Assembly: GCA_944324365.1 (NCBI GenBank)
Contig: CALUWA010000008.1
Location: 1 to 52,512 of the forward strand
DNA length: 52,512 nt
Origin: Candidatus Gastranaerophilales bacterium
Lineage (GTDB): Bacteria > Cyanobacteriota > Vampirovibrionia > Gastranaerophilales > Gastranaerophilaceae
Reading direction: 5' to 3'
The notes under the pieces are model-generated. The model was given only the letters and a program-made list of their open reading frames with translations, did not search any database and was not told where the DNA came from. How positions within the stretch are numbered: the stretch's first letter is position 1; each line of letters starts with the position of its first letter. The position numbers and the translations under genes were made by a program. Of the stretch, positions 23,117 to 34,895 are shown piece by piece.

Positions 23117-24324
23117 TGGATAATTTCAAATTTGATAATATAGAAGAAGCTATCGAAGATTTTAGAAACGGTAAAATGCTCATTGTTGCAGACGATGAAG
23201 ACCGTGAAAATGAAGGTGATTTAATCTGTTCTGCCCAAATGACAACGCCGGATATTATAAACTTTATGGCAAGAGAGGCCGGCGGACTTGTGTGCCTTGC
23301 GATATCGCGGGAAATTGCGGATAAACTTGAGCTTCCGCAAATGGTTGAGCAAAATAACGAGAGTATGAAAACTGCGTTCACGGTAAGTATTGATGCTGAC
23401 GAAAAGTTTGGCGTAACAACTGGAATTTCTGCTTATGACAGAGCAAAAACCATTGAAGTTGCAACGGCCCCTGATGCAGTTCCTTCTGATTTAAGACGTC
23501 CGGGGCATTTGTTCCCATGTGTTGCAAGACCTGGCGGGGTGTTGCAAAGAACAGGACATACGGAAGCCGTTGTTGATTTGGCACGTTTATGCGGACATGT
23601 TGCAGCCGGGCCTATGTGCGAAATTATGACAAAAGACGGTCATATGGCGCGCCGTGATTATTTAAGACAGTTTGCGGATGAGCACGGCATAAAATTTATT
23701 TCCGTAGCGGAACTTATTGCATACAGATTAAAATTTGAAAAACTAGTAACCAGAGAAGCCGAGGCGGATTTGCCTACAAAGTACGGGCATTTTAAAATCT
23801 ATGGTTATGTGAATAAATTAACCGGCGAAGAACATGTTGCGCTGGTCAAAGACGACGGTTCCGATAAAATGCCGCTTGTGAGAGTTCACAGTGAATGTTT
23901 GACAGGTGATATTTTCCACAGTCTGAAATGCGATTGTAATTCCCAGCTCCATGGGGCTCTAAGAATGATAGAAAATTACGGAAAAGGTGCGGTCGTTTAT
24001 ATGCGCGGACATGAGGGCAGAGGTATCGGACTTATAAATAAGATTAAAGCCTACAAACTTCAGGAAGAAGGTCAGGATACTATTGAAGCAAATCTTTCAC
24101 TCGGGTTTAAAGCTGATTTGAGAGATTACGGTATTGGTGCGCAAATAATACGCGATATCGGATACACAACATTTAACCTGATTACAAACAATCCGAAAAA
24201 AATCATAGGTTTGAAGGGTTACGGGTTAACTGTAAATGATATAATTAAAGTAGAGTCTGAAGTGACCACTTATAACAAATATTATTTAGATACAAAAAAA
24301 GAAAAAATGCACCATATGCTGTAA
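23116..24324 (+). CDS. ribBA: Bifunctional DHBP synthase / GTP cyclohydrolase II
   Basis: The 402-residue protein joins two entry enzymes of riboflavin synthesis. The first half (to about residue 205) is 3,4-dihydroxy-2-butanone-4-phosphate synthase, with the acidic DDEDRENEGD motif and the RPGHLFPCVARPGGVLQRTGHTE region. The second half is GTP cyclohydrolase II, with zinc-binding cysteines in SECLTGDIFHSLKCDC and RGHEGRGIGL. All key residues are present. It is translationally coupled to ribE by a TAATG overlap, and a GNAT gene follows after 27 bases. Confidence 0.95.
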   Translation: MDNFKFDNIEEAIEDFRNGKMLIVADDEDRENEGDLICSAQMTTPDIINFMAREAGGLVCLAISREIADKLELPQMVEQNNESMKTAFTVSIDADEKFGVTTGISAYDRAKTIEVATAPDAVPSDLRRPGHLFPCVARPGGVLQRTGHTEAVVDLARLCGHVAAGPMCEIMTKDGHMARRDYLRQFADEHGIKFISVAELIAYRLKFEKLVTREAEADLPTKYGHFKIYGYVNKLTGEEHVALVKDDGSDKMPLVRVHSECLTGDIFHSLKCDCNSQLHGALRMIENYGKGAVVYMRGHEGRGIGLINKIKAYKLQEEGQDTIEANLSLGFKADLRDYGIGAQIIRDIGYTTFNLITNNPKKIIGLKGYGLTVNDIIKVESEVTTYNKYYLDTKKEKMHHML

Positions 24325-24351
24325 TATGGGTTAAGAATAAGGAAAAGAAAT

Positions 24352-25338
24352 ATGAAAACTGTATTTGAAGCACGATTAATTAACAGAGATGACTATTCGT
24401 CTTTTGAAGCAATTTATAATGACTTTAAGGACAGAGCCATCGAAGAATACAAGTTTGAACTTCCGCCGCTTGATTACAAAGGATTTATTGATGCGGTTGA
24501 AAAAGATCTGATTAAATGTATTGTGCTTTTTGAAAATACTCTTCCTACGGCGTTTTTGATATATACAACTTCTATTTCCGAAGCGGTTGAGCTGAATATT
24601 ATCCACTCTTACAAGATGGAAAATACACAGGAAAGAAGTCGTTATTTGATAGAAGAATTTATGAACGAAACAAAGCTGGATCGTCAGAATATGGTTGTAT
24701 GTTACCCTATGCTTGGCGCGCAGAAAATTTTAATAAACGAAGTTGCCCAATTCGGGTTTAAATTTGTCGGAATTGTTGTTCTGAGATTTATGATGAGCGG
24801 TACAAATTCAAGAGAAATTCTTGAAATGGCTGAACTTGACCCGCTTCCGGAAGGTTACCGTATGGTTGAATGGAATGATGATTTTTACGGTATTGGAGTG
24901 GAAATTATTAAAGAAGCATTCAGAAACAGTGCCGATGCTTTGTTTGATCCAAGATTTAATTCTGACGAAGGTGTACGTGATATTTTAACAAAAATTACCG
25001 GTGATGTATATGCAAAATTCCTGCCGGAAGCTGCAACCGTGCTTTTATATGAAGATGAACCTGTCGGATTATGTTTAATGAATTTAACCGGCGGAAGTAT
25101 CGCAAACATTCCGATTTTTGGGCTTATGAGAGAACATCAGGGTAAAGGTTTGTCTAAACATATGCTGAAACATTCTGTCGAAAAGCTTATTGAAATGGCG
25201 GAAAATGGTGTTTATCCGATATCTGAGGTAAATACAACGACTGAAACAAATAACTTCCAGGCGTTGAAAATGTACAGACATATCGGATTTAAAGAAGATT
25301 ACAACTACCCGCAGTCATACCTGCCTATAAAAAAATAG
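24352..25338 (+). CDS. GNAT-family acetyltransferase with two GNAT-like halves
   Basis: The 328-residue protein is about twice the length of a simple GNAT. The C-terminal half (about residues 165-328) has the classic acetyl-CoA pattern: AATVLLYEDEPVGLCLMNL, IANIPIFGLMREHQGKGLSKHML with Q-G-K-G-L-S, and a closing NNFQALKMYRHIGFKE. The N-terminal half looks like a second, degenerate GNAT fold. The substrate is unknown. An AAGGAAAAG site supports the start. It follows ribBA by 27 bases in the same direction and may be part of that operon. Confidence 0.8.
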   Translation: MKTVFEARLINRDDYSSFEAIYNDFKDRAIEEYKFELPPLDYKGFIDAVEKDLIKCIVLFENTLPTAFLIYTTSISEAVELNIIHSYKMENTQERSRYLIEEFMNETKLDRQNMVVCYPMLGAQKILINEVAQFGFKFVGIVVLRFMMSGTNSREILEMAELDPLPEGYRMVEWNDDFYGIGVEIIKEAFRNSADALFDPRFNSDEGVRDILTKITGDVYAKFLPEAATVLLYEDEPVGLCLMNLTGGSIANIPIFGLMREHQGKGLSKHMLKHSVEKLIEMAENGVYPISEVNTTTETNNFQALKMYRHIGFKEDYNYPQSYLPIKK

Positions 25339-25422
25339 ATTAACGGGATTCTTGAAAAACAGTCATAATGTCATTCTTGCGACCGGTTTATGGCGGCGGT
25401 TTTAGATTGGGATAAATAAAAA

Positions 25423-25442
25423 GCCCGAAAATATTTTCGGGC
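25423..25442 (-). terminator. Terminator of hom-thrC copy 2
   Basis: A perfect palindrome, GCCCGAAAAT and its complement, is followed on the minus strand by a T-rich run. It lies 29 bases past the thrC copy 2 stop, almost the same place as in copy 1. It may also stop plus-strand transcription from the GNAT gene. Confidence 0.82.
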
Positions 25443-25471
25443 GTGTAATAAATAATCATCACCAATGTCTT

Positions 25472-26524
25472 TTATATGTCCATAACTTTTAAGATTTCCG
25501 TCATATCTGCAGACGTTTTCTTAACTTCGCATCCTGCATATTTTATTGCATTATCTGGATCTTTCAGGCCGTTTCCGGTTAAAATACAAACGATTTTTGA
25601 GCCCGGTTTAACCTGATTTTTAACTTTTATTAGGCCTGCAACAGATGCCGCACTGGCAGGTTCTGCCAGAACTCCTTCTGATGATGCAATAAGCTTGTAA
25701 GCTTTTAGAATTTCTTCATCTGTTACAAAATTAATCATTCCGTTACTTTCATCTCTGGCGGCTTCTGCTTGCTTCCAGCTTGCAGGGTTACCTATTCTTA
25801 TAGCTGTTGCAACGGTTTCAGGGTTCATAATTCTTTCGCCTTTAACTATTGCAGCAGCACCTTCCGCTTCAAAGCCCATCATTTTAGGCAATGACGGAAT
25901 TTTACCTGCTGCGTGCCATTCTTTATAACCCTTCCAGTAAGCTGTTATGTTCCCTGCATTACCGACCGGGATAAAGTGATAGTCAGGAGCTTGTCCGAGA
26001 GCATCGCAGATTTCAAATGCACCTGTTTTCTGCCCTTCTATTCTGTATGGATTTACTGAATTTACAAGGGTTATCGGATAATTTTCGGATATTTTTCTTA
26101 CAAATTCCAGGGCCTGATCAAAGTTCCCCTGAATAGCTATAATTTCCGCTCCGTACATCATTGCCTGTGATAATTTGCCAAGTGCGATGTATCCGTCAGG
26201 AATAAGTACATAAGTCTTTAGACCCGCTTTTGCGCCGTATGCGGCAGCTGAAGCGGAGGTGTTTCCTGTAGAAGCGCAAATTATGGCACCTGAACCGGCT
26301 TCTTTTGCTTTTGTTACGGCCATGGTCATTCCGCGGTCTTTAAAGCTTCCCGTCGGATTGCAGCCTTCAAATTTTAAATAAATTTCAGCATCCAGCCCGA
26401 TTTTTTTTGCCAGATTATCCGCTTTAATAAGCGGAGTATTTCCTTCGTTAAGTGTTACAACCGGCGTTGTGTCTGTTACCGGAAGATATTCTCTGTATCT
26501 GTTTATTAGACCCTTATAATACAT
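25472..26524 (-). CDS. thrC: Threonine synthase, copy 2
   Basis: This 350-residue protein is a paralogue of the one at 386-1438, with the same length and the same catalytic features (Lys62 in GSFKDRGM, the [14 protein letters not shown] loop, GNGLKDPD). I count about 22 differences in 350, mostly conservative and spread out, while synonymous changes in the DNA are frequent. This pattern means an older duplication, or acquisition from a relative, kept under purifying selection. It is preceded by a GAGGG site and follows hom copy 2 by 10 bases. Both copies look functional. Confidence 0.95.
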   Translation of the reverse strand: MYYKGLINRYREYLPVTDTTPVVTLNEGNTPLIKADNLAKKIGLDAEIYLKFEGCNPTGSFKDRGMTMAVTKAKEAGSGAIICASTGNTSASAAAYGAKAGLKTYVLIPDGYIALGKLSQAMMYGAEIIAIQGNFDQALEFVRKISENYPITLVNSVNPYRIEGQKTGAFEICDALGQAPDYHFIPVGNAGNITAYWKGYKEWHAAGKIPSLPKMMGFEAEGAAAIVKGERIMNPETVATAIRIGNPASWKQAEAARDESNGMINFVTDEEILKAYKLIASSEGVLAEPASAASVAGLIKVKNQVKPGSKIVCILTGNGLKDPDNAIKYAGCEVKKTSADMTEILKVMDI

Positions 26525-26534
26525 TTTCCCTCTT

Positions 26535-27812
26535 TTATATTTGTACTCTTATTAAACTGTTTACGTTATTGATATACTCGCTGGTTTTAAACTGTGAGAT
26601 TGTTTTTTGCATATCTTTTTCTTTACACAATTCTGTAATAACAGTAATATCTGCGGTGTTGTTTTCCCTTAATCCGCGCTGTACAATGCTTGCCAGACTT
26701 ATTCCGTTATCTTCGCAAATTTTTCCGATATTTCCTATAACACCGAGTTTGTTTTTGGCATTTAGTGATAAATAATACTTGTTTTCAGTATCAAGCATAT
26801 CAATTGTTTCGGCGGTATTGTGATGATTACATCTCATCATCGGGAGGATATAGTCATTTTTTCCTAATTCGGAGGCAATAGCTAATATATCCCCGATAAC
26901 TGAACTTGCAGTAGGGAATTCGCCAGCCCCCGGGCCGGACAAGGTTACTGAACCCACCGGGTGCCCTTCAAGGCTTACTGCATTTGTAACATAATCTATA
27001 TGCGCAAGAGTTGATTTTTTTGAAACAAGCATAGGATGAACTCTTACATCTGCTCTGTTATCTTTGTCAAGATAGGCAGATGCAATAAGTTTTATTTTGT
27101 ATCCCAAATCGTTTGCGGCTTTCATATCTTCTGCGCGAACTTTCGTTATGCCTTCTCTGTATACATTTTCAAGCTTAATTCTTTGTCTGAATGCGAGAGT
27201 GGCAAGCGTTGTGATTTTATATGCGGCATCAAATCCTTCTACATCTCCCGTAGGGTCGGCTTCCGCATACCCGAGCGCCTGTGCTTCTTTCAGTACATCT
27301 TCATAAGAAGCACCGTCTATATCCATCTTTGTCAGAATATAATTAGTTGTTCCGTTAAGAATTGCTTCCACGCGGTTAATTTTATTGCCTGCAAGAATCG
27401 TTTTGATAGGCATAATGATAGGAATACCGCCTGCAATAGCAGCTTCGTAAAGAATAACTTTGTTATGTTCTTCCGCAAAACTGAATAATTCTTCACCGTG
27501 TTTTGCGAGAAGTTCTTTGTTAGCGGTTACAATGTGTTTGCCGTTTGCTATTGCGGTTTTTATCAAATCATAAGCCGGTTCAATTCCGCCGATTAATTCC
27601 GCAACAATATCAACATCGGAATTTACCACGTCATAAGGATTATCTGTTAATATTGATGTATCAAGTCCTTCAATGTTACGCGGTTTGTTTATGTTTTTTA
27701 CTGCAATTTTTGTAATTTCTACAACATCAGAGTTTTGGAGCGTCTTAAATACGCCTGAACCAACTGTTCCCAACCCGATTAAACCAATTTTTACTTGTTT
27801 TTTATTTTCCAT
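26535..27812 (-). CDS. hom: Homoserine dehydrogenase, copy 2
   Basis: This 425-residue protein is a paralogue of the one at 1451-2728, with the same Rossmann motif, NKELLA, GTTNYIL and [11 protein letters not shown] segments and C-terminal ACT-like domain. I count about 24 differences in 425; six cluster near residues 248-254 (AYLDKDNR against ASMTDDGK). The ACT region has a few changes (around residues 338, 342, 374 and 383), so feedback sensitivity might differ. The start has no ribosome binding site and a -10 box 6 bases upstream, as in copy 1. Its upstream neighbour is a TM2 gene, unlike copy 1. Confidence 0.95.
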   Translation of the reverse strand: MENKKQVKIGLIGLGTVGSGVFKTLQNSDVVEITKIAVKNINKPRNIEGLDTSILTDNPYDVVNSDVDIVAELIGGIEPAYDLIKTAIANGKHIVTANKELLAKHGEELFSFAEEHNKVILYEAAIAGGIPIIMPIKTILAGNKINRVEAILNGTTNYILTKMDIDGASYEDVLKEAQALGYAEADPTGDVEGFDAAYKITTLATLAFRQRIKLENVYREGITKVRAEDMKAANDLGYKIKLIASAYLDKDNRADVRVHPMLVSKKSTLAHIDYVTNAVSLEGHPVGSVTLSGPGAGEFPTASSVIGDILAIASELGKNDYILPMMRCNHHNTAETIDMLDTENKYYLSLNAKNKLGVIGNIGKICEDNGISLASIVQRGLRENNTADITVITELCKEKDMQKTISQFKTSEYINNVNSLIRVQI

Positions 27813-27818
27813 GTGTTT

Positions 27819-27847
27819 ATTTTAACACAAATCAAAAAATTTTGGAA
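27819..27847 (-). promoter_or_regulatory. Probable leaderless promoter of hom copy 2
   Basis: On the minus strand TTCCAA (27842-27847), 17 bases and TGT-TAAAAT (hexamer at 27819-27824) lie 6 bases before the ATG. Spacing and the TTCCAA box match copy 1, although much of the sequence between differs. Its conservation suggests that it is functional. Confidence 0.62.
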
Positions 27848-27855
27848 ATTATATC

Positions 27856-28191
27856 TTATATATCAAGCAAATATGGTGCACCCATTATGCCAATGGCAAG
27901 CAAAACGATTGCAATTGCGGTCAAAACAAGCGAAGCTACCCCTGCGTTGTAATCATCCAAAGGATTGCCGTACTTGTCTTTGTATCTGTTAAAGCACATA
28001 GAAAGCAGATCTATAAACCACCAAATAATACACCCGCCAAGTGTAAACATTTGGAAAAATCCAATTCTTTTATAGCCGGTATACAGTCTGTGTATTCCGA
28101 AAAAACCAAAGAATGCACATATTGCAATTGTTTTAATAAAATCCTTTTGGTAATGCGGAGCTGTTCTTTCTTTTATTTCAAAACCTTCCAT
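27856..28191 (-). CDS. TM2-domain membrane protein
   Basis: The 111-residue protein has a TM2 domain: a helix around IAICAFFGFFGIHRLYTGYKRIGFFQMF, a glycine-rich turn and a second helix (GGCIIWWFIDLLSMCF) with the Asp typical of the family. A third hydrophobic helix near the C-terminus (ASLVLTAIAIVLLAIGIMGAPYLL) is additional. TM2 proteins are small inner-membrane proteins of unclear function. An AAGGAGAA site supports the start. It is the last gene of a minus-strand run after dut, 17 bases away. Confidence 0.82.
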   Translation of the reverse strand: MEGFEIKERTAPHYQKDFIKTIAICAFFGFFGIHRLYTGYKRIGFFQMFTLGGCIIWWFIDLLSMCFNRYKDKYGNPLDDYNAGVASLVLTAIAIVLLAIGIMGAPYLLDI

Positions 28192-28208
28192 AAATATTCT
28201 CCTTAATA

Positions 28209-28667
28209 TTATTTCCCGGTAGAGCCGAAACCGCCTTCGCCTCTTGCGGTTTCCGTTAATTCGGCAACTACTTCTATTTTAGCCTGTTCAACACGCGAAA
28301 TCACCATCTGGGCAATTCTTTCATCCGGTAGAATTGTATATGTTTCATTAGACAAATTAACAACAGGGATACATACTTCTCCGCGATAATCCTCATCAAT
28401 TGTGCCGACACAGTTAATTAAAGTAATGCCGTGTTTTATTGACAATCCCGAGCGCGGTCTGACCTGCGCTTCGTAGCCGTGTTCAAGTTCAATTTTTATC
28501 CCTGTCGGAATAAGAGCTCTTTCTAACGGTTTTAGCGTAACCGGCTCAGATATAGCTGCGCATAAATCCATTCCCGCCGCACCTTCTGTTTTATATTCGG
28601 GAATAAACCTGTTATGCGCTAATCTTTCGATTTTTAGAACTGTTCTTTCTGCTGTTGCCGTTGCCAT
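28209..28667 (-). CDS. dut: dUTP diphosphatase (dUTPase)
   Basis: The 152-residue protein hydrolyses dUTP to dUMP, keeping uracil out of DNA and supplying thymidylate synthesis. All five trimeric-dUTPase motifs are visible: [38 protein letters not shown] and the C-terminal [10 protein letters not shown] arm. The length is normal. The start overlaps the stop of the nagZ-like gene by one base, and a ribosome binding site (AGGAG) lies inside that gene's end. It is part of a four-gene minus-strand operon. Confidence 0.95.
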   Translation of the reverse strand: MATATAERTVLKIERLAHNRFIPEYKTEGAAGMDLCAAISEPVTLKPLERALIPTGIKIELEHGYEAQVRPRSGLSIKHGITLINCVGTIDEDYRGEVCIPVVNLSNETYTILPDERIAQMVISRVEQAKIEVVAELTETARGEGGFGSTGK

Positions 28668-29635
28668 TAAATATTTTTCTCCTGCTTTAATTTTATTATA
28701 AGTTCATATGATTTTTCAATATTATTTTTTAACTCAATATCATTTTCCGCTTTTTTCGCAATTGTGTCAATAATATTAATTGTTTCAGAGTAAGAATTTC
28801 TGTAAATAAACATATTTAATCCGGCCCGGATACCCATTTCGCAGGCTTCGACCGGGCCAAATCCCGCAACCCCTTTCATTACCATATCATCGGAAATTAT
28901 TATTCCGCGGAATTTCAGAGTGTTGTGCAAATAATTTAGTGCATTTTTGCTGAGCGATACCGGAATATTTTCTTTCTCAAAATGCGGAATATGCAAATGT
29001 GCTGCCATAATCATTTCAATTCCGTTTTCAATTGCGGCTTTGAATGGTTTTATATGAACATCTTCCAATACTTGAAAATCCATATTTATTTCCGGTAAAG
29101 TCAGGTGGCTGTCCATATTTGCATCCCCGTGACCGGGAAAATGTTTTACACATGGTATAATCCCGTTTTGACAGTATATTTTGGATACTATGCTTTCTCC
29201 TTTTATAACATCGTCCGGATTATCCGAAAATGCGCGTTCTCCGATTATGGGGTTATCCGGATTTGTGTTTACGTCAATGCATGGCGCAAAATTCAGATTA
29301 ATTCCGTACGACTTGAGTTCTTGAGCGATTTCATTGGTTTGTGCGGCCAGAAAATCTAATCCTTTGGCAAATGCAAATTTTGCAGACAGGTATTTTTTCC
29401 CGTTATGGATGTTTTCTGTTCTTTCGACCCGTCCGCCTTCCTGGTCGATTGACAAAAACGGTGAAAGCACAGCTTCCTGTTTGATATCTGCGGTTAATTT
29501 TCTGAACTGTTCGGGAGTTTGAATATCTTTCGTGAAAAATATTATTCCGCCAAGCCCTTCCTGAAGCGCATTTTTATATCCGCCGCCTTCAAGTCCGAGT
29601 ATGAACATTTGATAAACTTTTGTCCTTAAATCCAT
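28667..29635 (-). CDS. nagZ: Glycoside hydrolase family 3 (NagZ-like beta-N-acetylhexosaminidase)
   Basis: The 322-residue protein has the NagZ layout: [12 protein letters not shown] near residue 60, the KHFPGHGD motif holding the acid/base His-Asp pair, and the nucleophile Asp in [10 protein letters not shown]. NagZ enzymes remove N-acetylglucosamine from muropeptides in the cytoplasm during cell-wall recycling. I see no signal peptide, which fits. It is a single GH3 domain of normal length. It overlaps dut by one base and follows an unknown gene with one base between them. Confidence 0.88.
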   Translation of the reverse strand: MDLRTKVYQMFILGLEGGGYKNALQEGLGGIIFFTKDIQTPEQFRKLTADIKQEAVLSPFLSIDQEGGRVERTENIHNGKKYLSAKFAFAKGLDFLAAQTNEIAQELKSYGINLNFAPCIDVNTNPDNPIIGERAFSDNPDDVIKGESIVSKIYCQNGIIPCVKHFPGHGDANMDSHLTLPEINMDFQVLEDVHIKPFKAAIENGIEMIMAAHLHIPHFEKENIPVSLSKNALNYLHNTLKFRGIIISDDMVMKGVAGFGPVEACEMGIRAGLNMFIYRNSYSETINIIDTIAKKAENDIELKNNIEKSYELIIKLKQEKNI

Positions 29636-29636
29636 A

Positions 29637-30221
29637 TCAGTCCTTTAACATAGGAACAAGAAGTTCTTTCAGCTCAAATAATTTGCCGGATTCTGTTACT
29701 TCTTCGATTTTGTCAAAAAGATTTTTAACATCGTCAGGAGCTTTTATACAATCAGGCAAAACTAAATCGTCGGTTGTTTTTACTCCCGTAAAGCCTTTAT
29801 TTGCTTTTAAAAACTCTTTATATGCATCAAGAATTTTCAAATCCGTACCGTCAGGGGTGTAATTTTGTCCGAGATAGTATTTGATATCTTTTGGCAGGTA
29901 GTTAAGGTATTCAATTAAGAAATTTACTTCCTGTAAAGTTTCTTCTTCATTGTATTCCGCACCGCAGATGTAATTCCCGATAATAGGTTTGTTTTTTAAG
30001 GTTTTTATTGCGGCAGCCCATAGAATACATCCGGCGTAAAAGCCTATATAGTTGTTTATTAGCCCGGTTAATTTAGGGTAAAGCATTTTAAACTGTGCTT
30101 TTTTCTGACCGAAATTTTTATATCTGTTCAAATTTCCGTAAGCATATTCAATATTTGGCATTATAGCTGAAATATGCTGTACAAACCCGGGATCAAACTG
30201 AACTCCGTTATCAAAATTCAT
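29637..30221 (-). CDS. Unknown protein
   Basis: The 194-residue protein (ATG 30221; a GTG at 30233 overlaps the AAGGAG site) is not one I recognise. It looks largely helical and has no signal peptide. A moderately hydrophobic middle (IGFYAGCILWAAAIKTL) could pack in a core or touch the membrane. It holds a few Cys and many Asn, Tyr and Lys. It is the first gene of the operon with nagZ, dut and TM2, with its stop one base before the nagZ start, which hints at a cell-wall or housekeeping link only by context. Confidence 0.65.
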   Translation of the reverse strand: MNFDNGVQFDPGFVQHISAIMPNIEYAYGNLNRYKNFGQKKAQFKMLYPKLTGLINNYIGFYAGCILWAAAIKTLKNKPIIGNYICGAEYNEEETLQEVNFLIEYLNYLPKDIKYYLGQNYTPDGTDLKILDAYKEFLKANKGFTGVKTTDDLVLPDCIKAPDDVKNLFDKIEEVTESGKLFELKELLVPMLKD

Positions 30222-30538
30222 AATCTCTTTCACTCCTTATATGTTTATTCCTTACGAAAAAATACCATAAATATAAGTAAAAGTATACGCTTGAATAACG
30301 GCAAAATTTAAATGTAACGAAATGTAAAAATAAATTTAAAAAGCCTGAAACCCGGCTATAATGCCTCATAGCATGTGAGGTAATGTGTAGTCTTGTAGGC
30401 AATTTTTTGATAAAAAATGGTTTATTAAATTATAGGGATTTATTCCGATGTATACAAGTGTTTTTGATATAGCCAAACAAGACGAAAAAGCAGCATAAGC
30501 GCGCAATGATTTAAAAATTTTCAGGGAGGTATTAAGAG
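30222..30538. other. Intergenic region with a shared 20-mer
   Basis: This 317-base gap has no convincing gene. The first bases hold the ribosome binding site of the minus-strand gene. A TATAAT occurs near 30355. Bases 30433-30452 match 14351-14370 in 19 of 20 positions; the other copy lies at the start of the repeat-rich pilin leader. A 16-codon frame from ATG 30448 lacks a good ribosome binding site. A GGGAGG site just before 30539 belongs to the EF-hand gene. Confidence 0.5.
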
Positions 30539-31735
30539 ATGACAGAGATAAATCCTATAGGAAATAACAGTTCGCAAATTTCAAAAAACGAGTTAAAAGC
30601 AAGTGCGGATAAATCAATGAAAGAGAGTCTGTTTACCAAACTTGATAAAAATAAAGACGGATATATAACGGACTACGAGTTATCACAGGCAGGTTACAGC
30701 GGAAAAGAATTATATGCTATGTCTGATGCGCTGTTTATGGCTCAACGAAATGTAAATAAATGGTTTATGCTGGACAAGGATAAAAACGGTTTGCAAAGTA
30801 ATATTGAAGCTAAAATGTGGGATATTCATAATACCGACCAGAACCATAAAATCGGTGAGTTAACTCCTGAACAGTTTGCAGAAAAATATAATATGAAGTT
30901 TGTACCAAATGAGTCCTTTGGGAATTTTGAAGGTTGGTGCAAAGAATGGATTGAAACAGATAATCCGATGCAGGGTATAAAAACAATAGTTAAAAACCGT
31001 TATGGAAAAGAAATGACGGATGAAGAAAGCCGGCTTTTGTATGATGTTATGAAAGCCCAGGCAAACAGATGGTTGTTTAAAACGGATGCATTGTATAATA
31101 CACTTAACAATTCTGCATACACAAGACTTGTAACGGATGAACAGACTGTATCCTGCTGCGGCGGAGATATCTCAAAACCTCCGATAGGCGAACAGCCAAA
31201 ACTTAATCCGGACGGGACACTTGCTAATGCTGAAAGCTGTTCCTTGATTTTTTCTACTCTGACAGATGAAGGAGATTCAAATTCAGCGGATGAAATGAAA
31301 AACAGGCTTGCCTGGGCTGCCTTTAAGACGGTTCCGGATATAGAAGCCGCGAAAATGTCGCCCGAAGAATACAAGGCTTACCAGGAAAGGTGGGAACAAC
31401 TTCGCAATATGAAGGCTTCGGATTTCAGAGAGCTGCTGAAACCTGAAAATAAAGCCGAGCTTGAAAAATTTGAACAGACTTCGAACATGACCGTAAAACA
31501 GATTGTTGATTATATAGATATTGTAGAAAGTGCTACGGGCAAAGACTTTGACAGCGATGACTGGTCGGTTGATTCAAAAATGTTTCATAGAAATATTATG
31601 GAGCATGTAAACGGCACAAGCGGTGATGAAACTTTGCTTAACGGCAAAACACGCGCAGATATCCCGCCTGAAAGGCAGGATTGGCTAAACTATCTTGAGG
31701 AGCACAACTTGCTGCTTGACCAGTTTAAAGAATAA
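30539..31735 (+). CDS. EF-hand calcium-binding protein, otherwise unknown
   Basis: The 398-residue protein has two good EF-hand loops, D36 to E47 (DKNKDGYITDYE) and D79 to E90 (DKDKNGLQSNIE). A weaker third one lies near residue 98. The remaining 280 residues are helical, acidic and unknown. It includes CCGG (near residue 204) and no signal peptide or membrane segment. Calcium binding is well supported; the role is not. A GGGAGG site supports the start. It ends one base before a small gene on the opposite strand. Confidence 0.75.
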   Translation: MTEINPIGNNSSQISKNELKASADKSMKESLFTKLDKNKDGYITDYELSQAGYSGKELYAMSDALFMAQRNVNKWFMLDKDKNGLQSNIEAKMWDIHNTDQNHKIGELTPEQFAEKYNMKFVPNESFGNFEGWCKEWIETDNPMQGIKTIVKNRYGKEMTDEESRLLYDVMKAQANRWLFKTDALYNTLNNSAYTRLVTDEQTVSCCGGDISKPPIGEQPKLNPDGTLANAESCSLIFSTLTDEGDSNSADEMKNRLAWAAFKTVPDIEAAKMSPEEYKAYQERWEQLRNMKASDFRELLKPENKAELEKFEQTSNMTVKQIVDYIDIVESATGKDFDSDDWSVDSKMFHRNIMEHVNGTSGDETLLNGKTRADIPPERQDWLNYLEEHNLLLDQFKE

Positions 31736-31906
31736 TTACAGTAAAAAGAAATTTTTTGCAGTATTGGTATCGTACACAAAGCGGGTAGCCTTGAATTTCG
31801 GTTCAAATTCAAACTGAAACTGCAGTCTGCTTTCCTGCTGCTTTTTAAACGGGCACAGCCCTACGACTTGCTCATCATCGTTAAAAAAGTTTTTGAAAAA
31901 GTCCAT
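31736..31906 (-). CDS. Unknown 56-residue protein
   Basis: A clean 57-codon frame runs from ATG 31906 to TAA 31736. It lies just past the EF-hand gene on the other strand, filling that gap exactly. An AAGGA site lies about 9 bases upstream. The peptide starts MDFFKNFFNDDEQ and ends NTAKNFFLL. It is very Phe-rich, with an alternating FQFEFEPKF middle that suggests a beta strand, and has one Cys. Codon use looks like that of the neighbours. I do not recognise it, but position, ribosome binding site and composition argue that it is real. Confidence 0.55.
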   Translation of the reverse strand: MDFFKNFFNDDEQVVGLCPFKKQQESRLQFQFEFEPKFKATRFVYDTNTAKNFFLL

Positions 31907-31985
31907 AAAATACACATCCTTCTTTTTTTGTTGTATAATTTTTTTAAGGATAATGTCGAAAAAGTCAATAAAAAGGAGAAATATT

Positions 31986-32189
31986 ATGGCAGGAAAAGTA
32001 ACAAAAGATATGGGAATTTTGGAAATTGCACAAAATTATCCTGAAAGTATTGAAGTGTTCCAAAAATATGGTCTTGGCTGTTTGGGCTGTGCTGCTGCAA
32101 GATTTGAAAATCTGGAAGCCGGCGCTAAAGTTCATGGCTTTGATCCGGATCAAATGGTTGCAGATATTAATGCTTTGATTGAAGGATAA
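31986..32189 (+). CDS. DUF1858-domain protein
   Basis: The 67-residue protein (ATG 31986, after AAGGAG; the longer frame from 31893 lacks a site) fits the small DUF1858 family. An N-terminal VTKDMGILEIAQNYPESIEVFQKYG is followed by LGCLGCAAARFENLEAG with the C-x-x-C pair. Such domains occur alone or attached to hybrid-cluster and other redox proteins, often in anaerobes. Their function is not settled; metal or cluster handling is likely. A terminator follows. It stands alone. Confidence 0.85.
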   Translation: MAGKVTKDMGILEIAQNYPESIEVFQKYGLGCLGCAAARFENLEAGAKVHGFDPDQMVADINALIEG

Positions 32190-32217
32190 TTTAATATTTA
32201 TAATTTGATTTTAACCA

Positions 32218-32246
32218 AAGAAGTGCCGTTTTTAGCGGCACTTCTT
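32218..32246 (+). terminator. Terminator between the DUF1858 gene and gyrB
   Basis: An 11-bp perfect stem, AAGAAGTGCCG and its complement, encloses a T-rich loop. The following bases are AT-rich rather than a pure T run. Given the convergent gyrB, it may serve both strands. Confidence 0.7.
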
Positions 32247-32273
32247 ATTAATATTAAATTTACAAATTTGATA

Positions 32274-34823
<2,550 letters not shown>

Positions 34824-34895
34824 TTATTTCTCCCCTAATCTATTCTTTATACCTGTATAATAGCATAAACAGACTTTTTTTGCAAAAATATTAAA

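Noticed and set aside
27795-27992. Plus-strand frame over the hom copy 2 promoter
   Set aside because: It is a shadow of the TM2 gene on the minus strand with no site of its own.
30448-30498. 16-codon peptide before the EF-hand gene
   Set aside because: There is no ribosome binding site at a proper distance. Part of it lies in the shared 20-mer, and the other copy of that 20-mer lacks the ATG.
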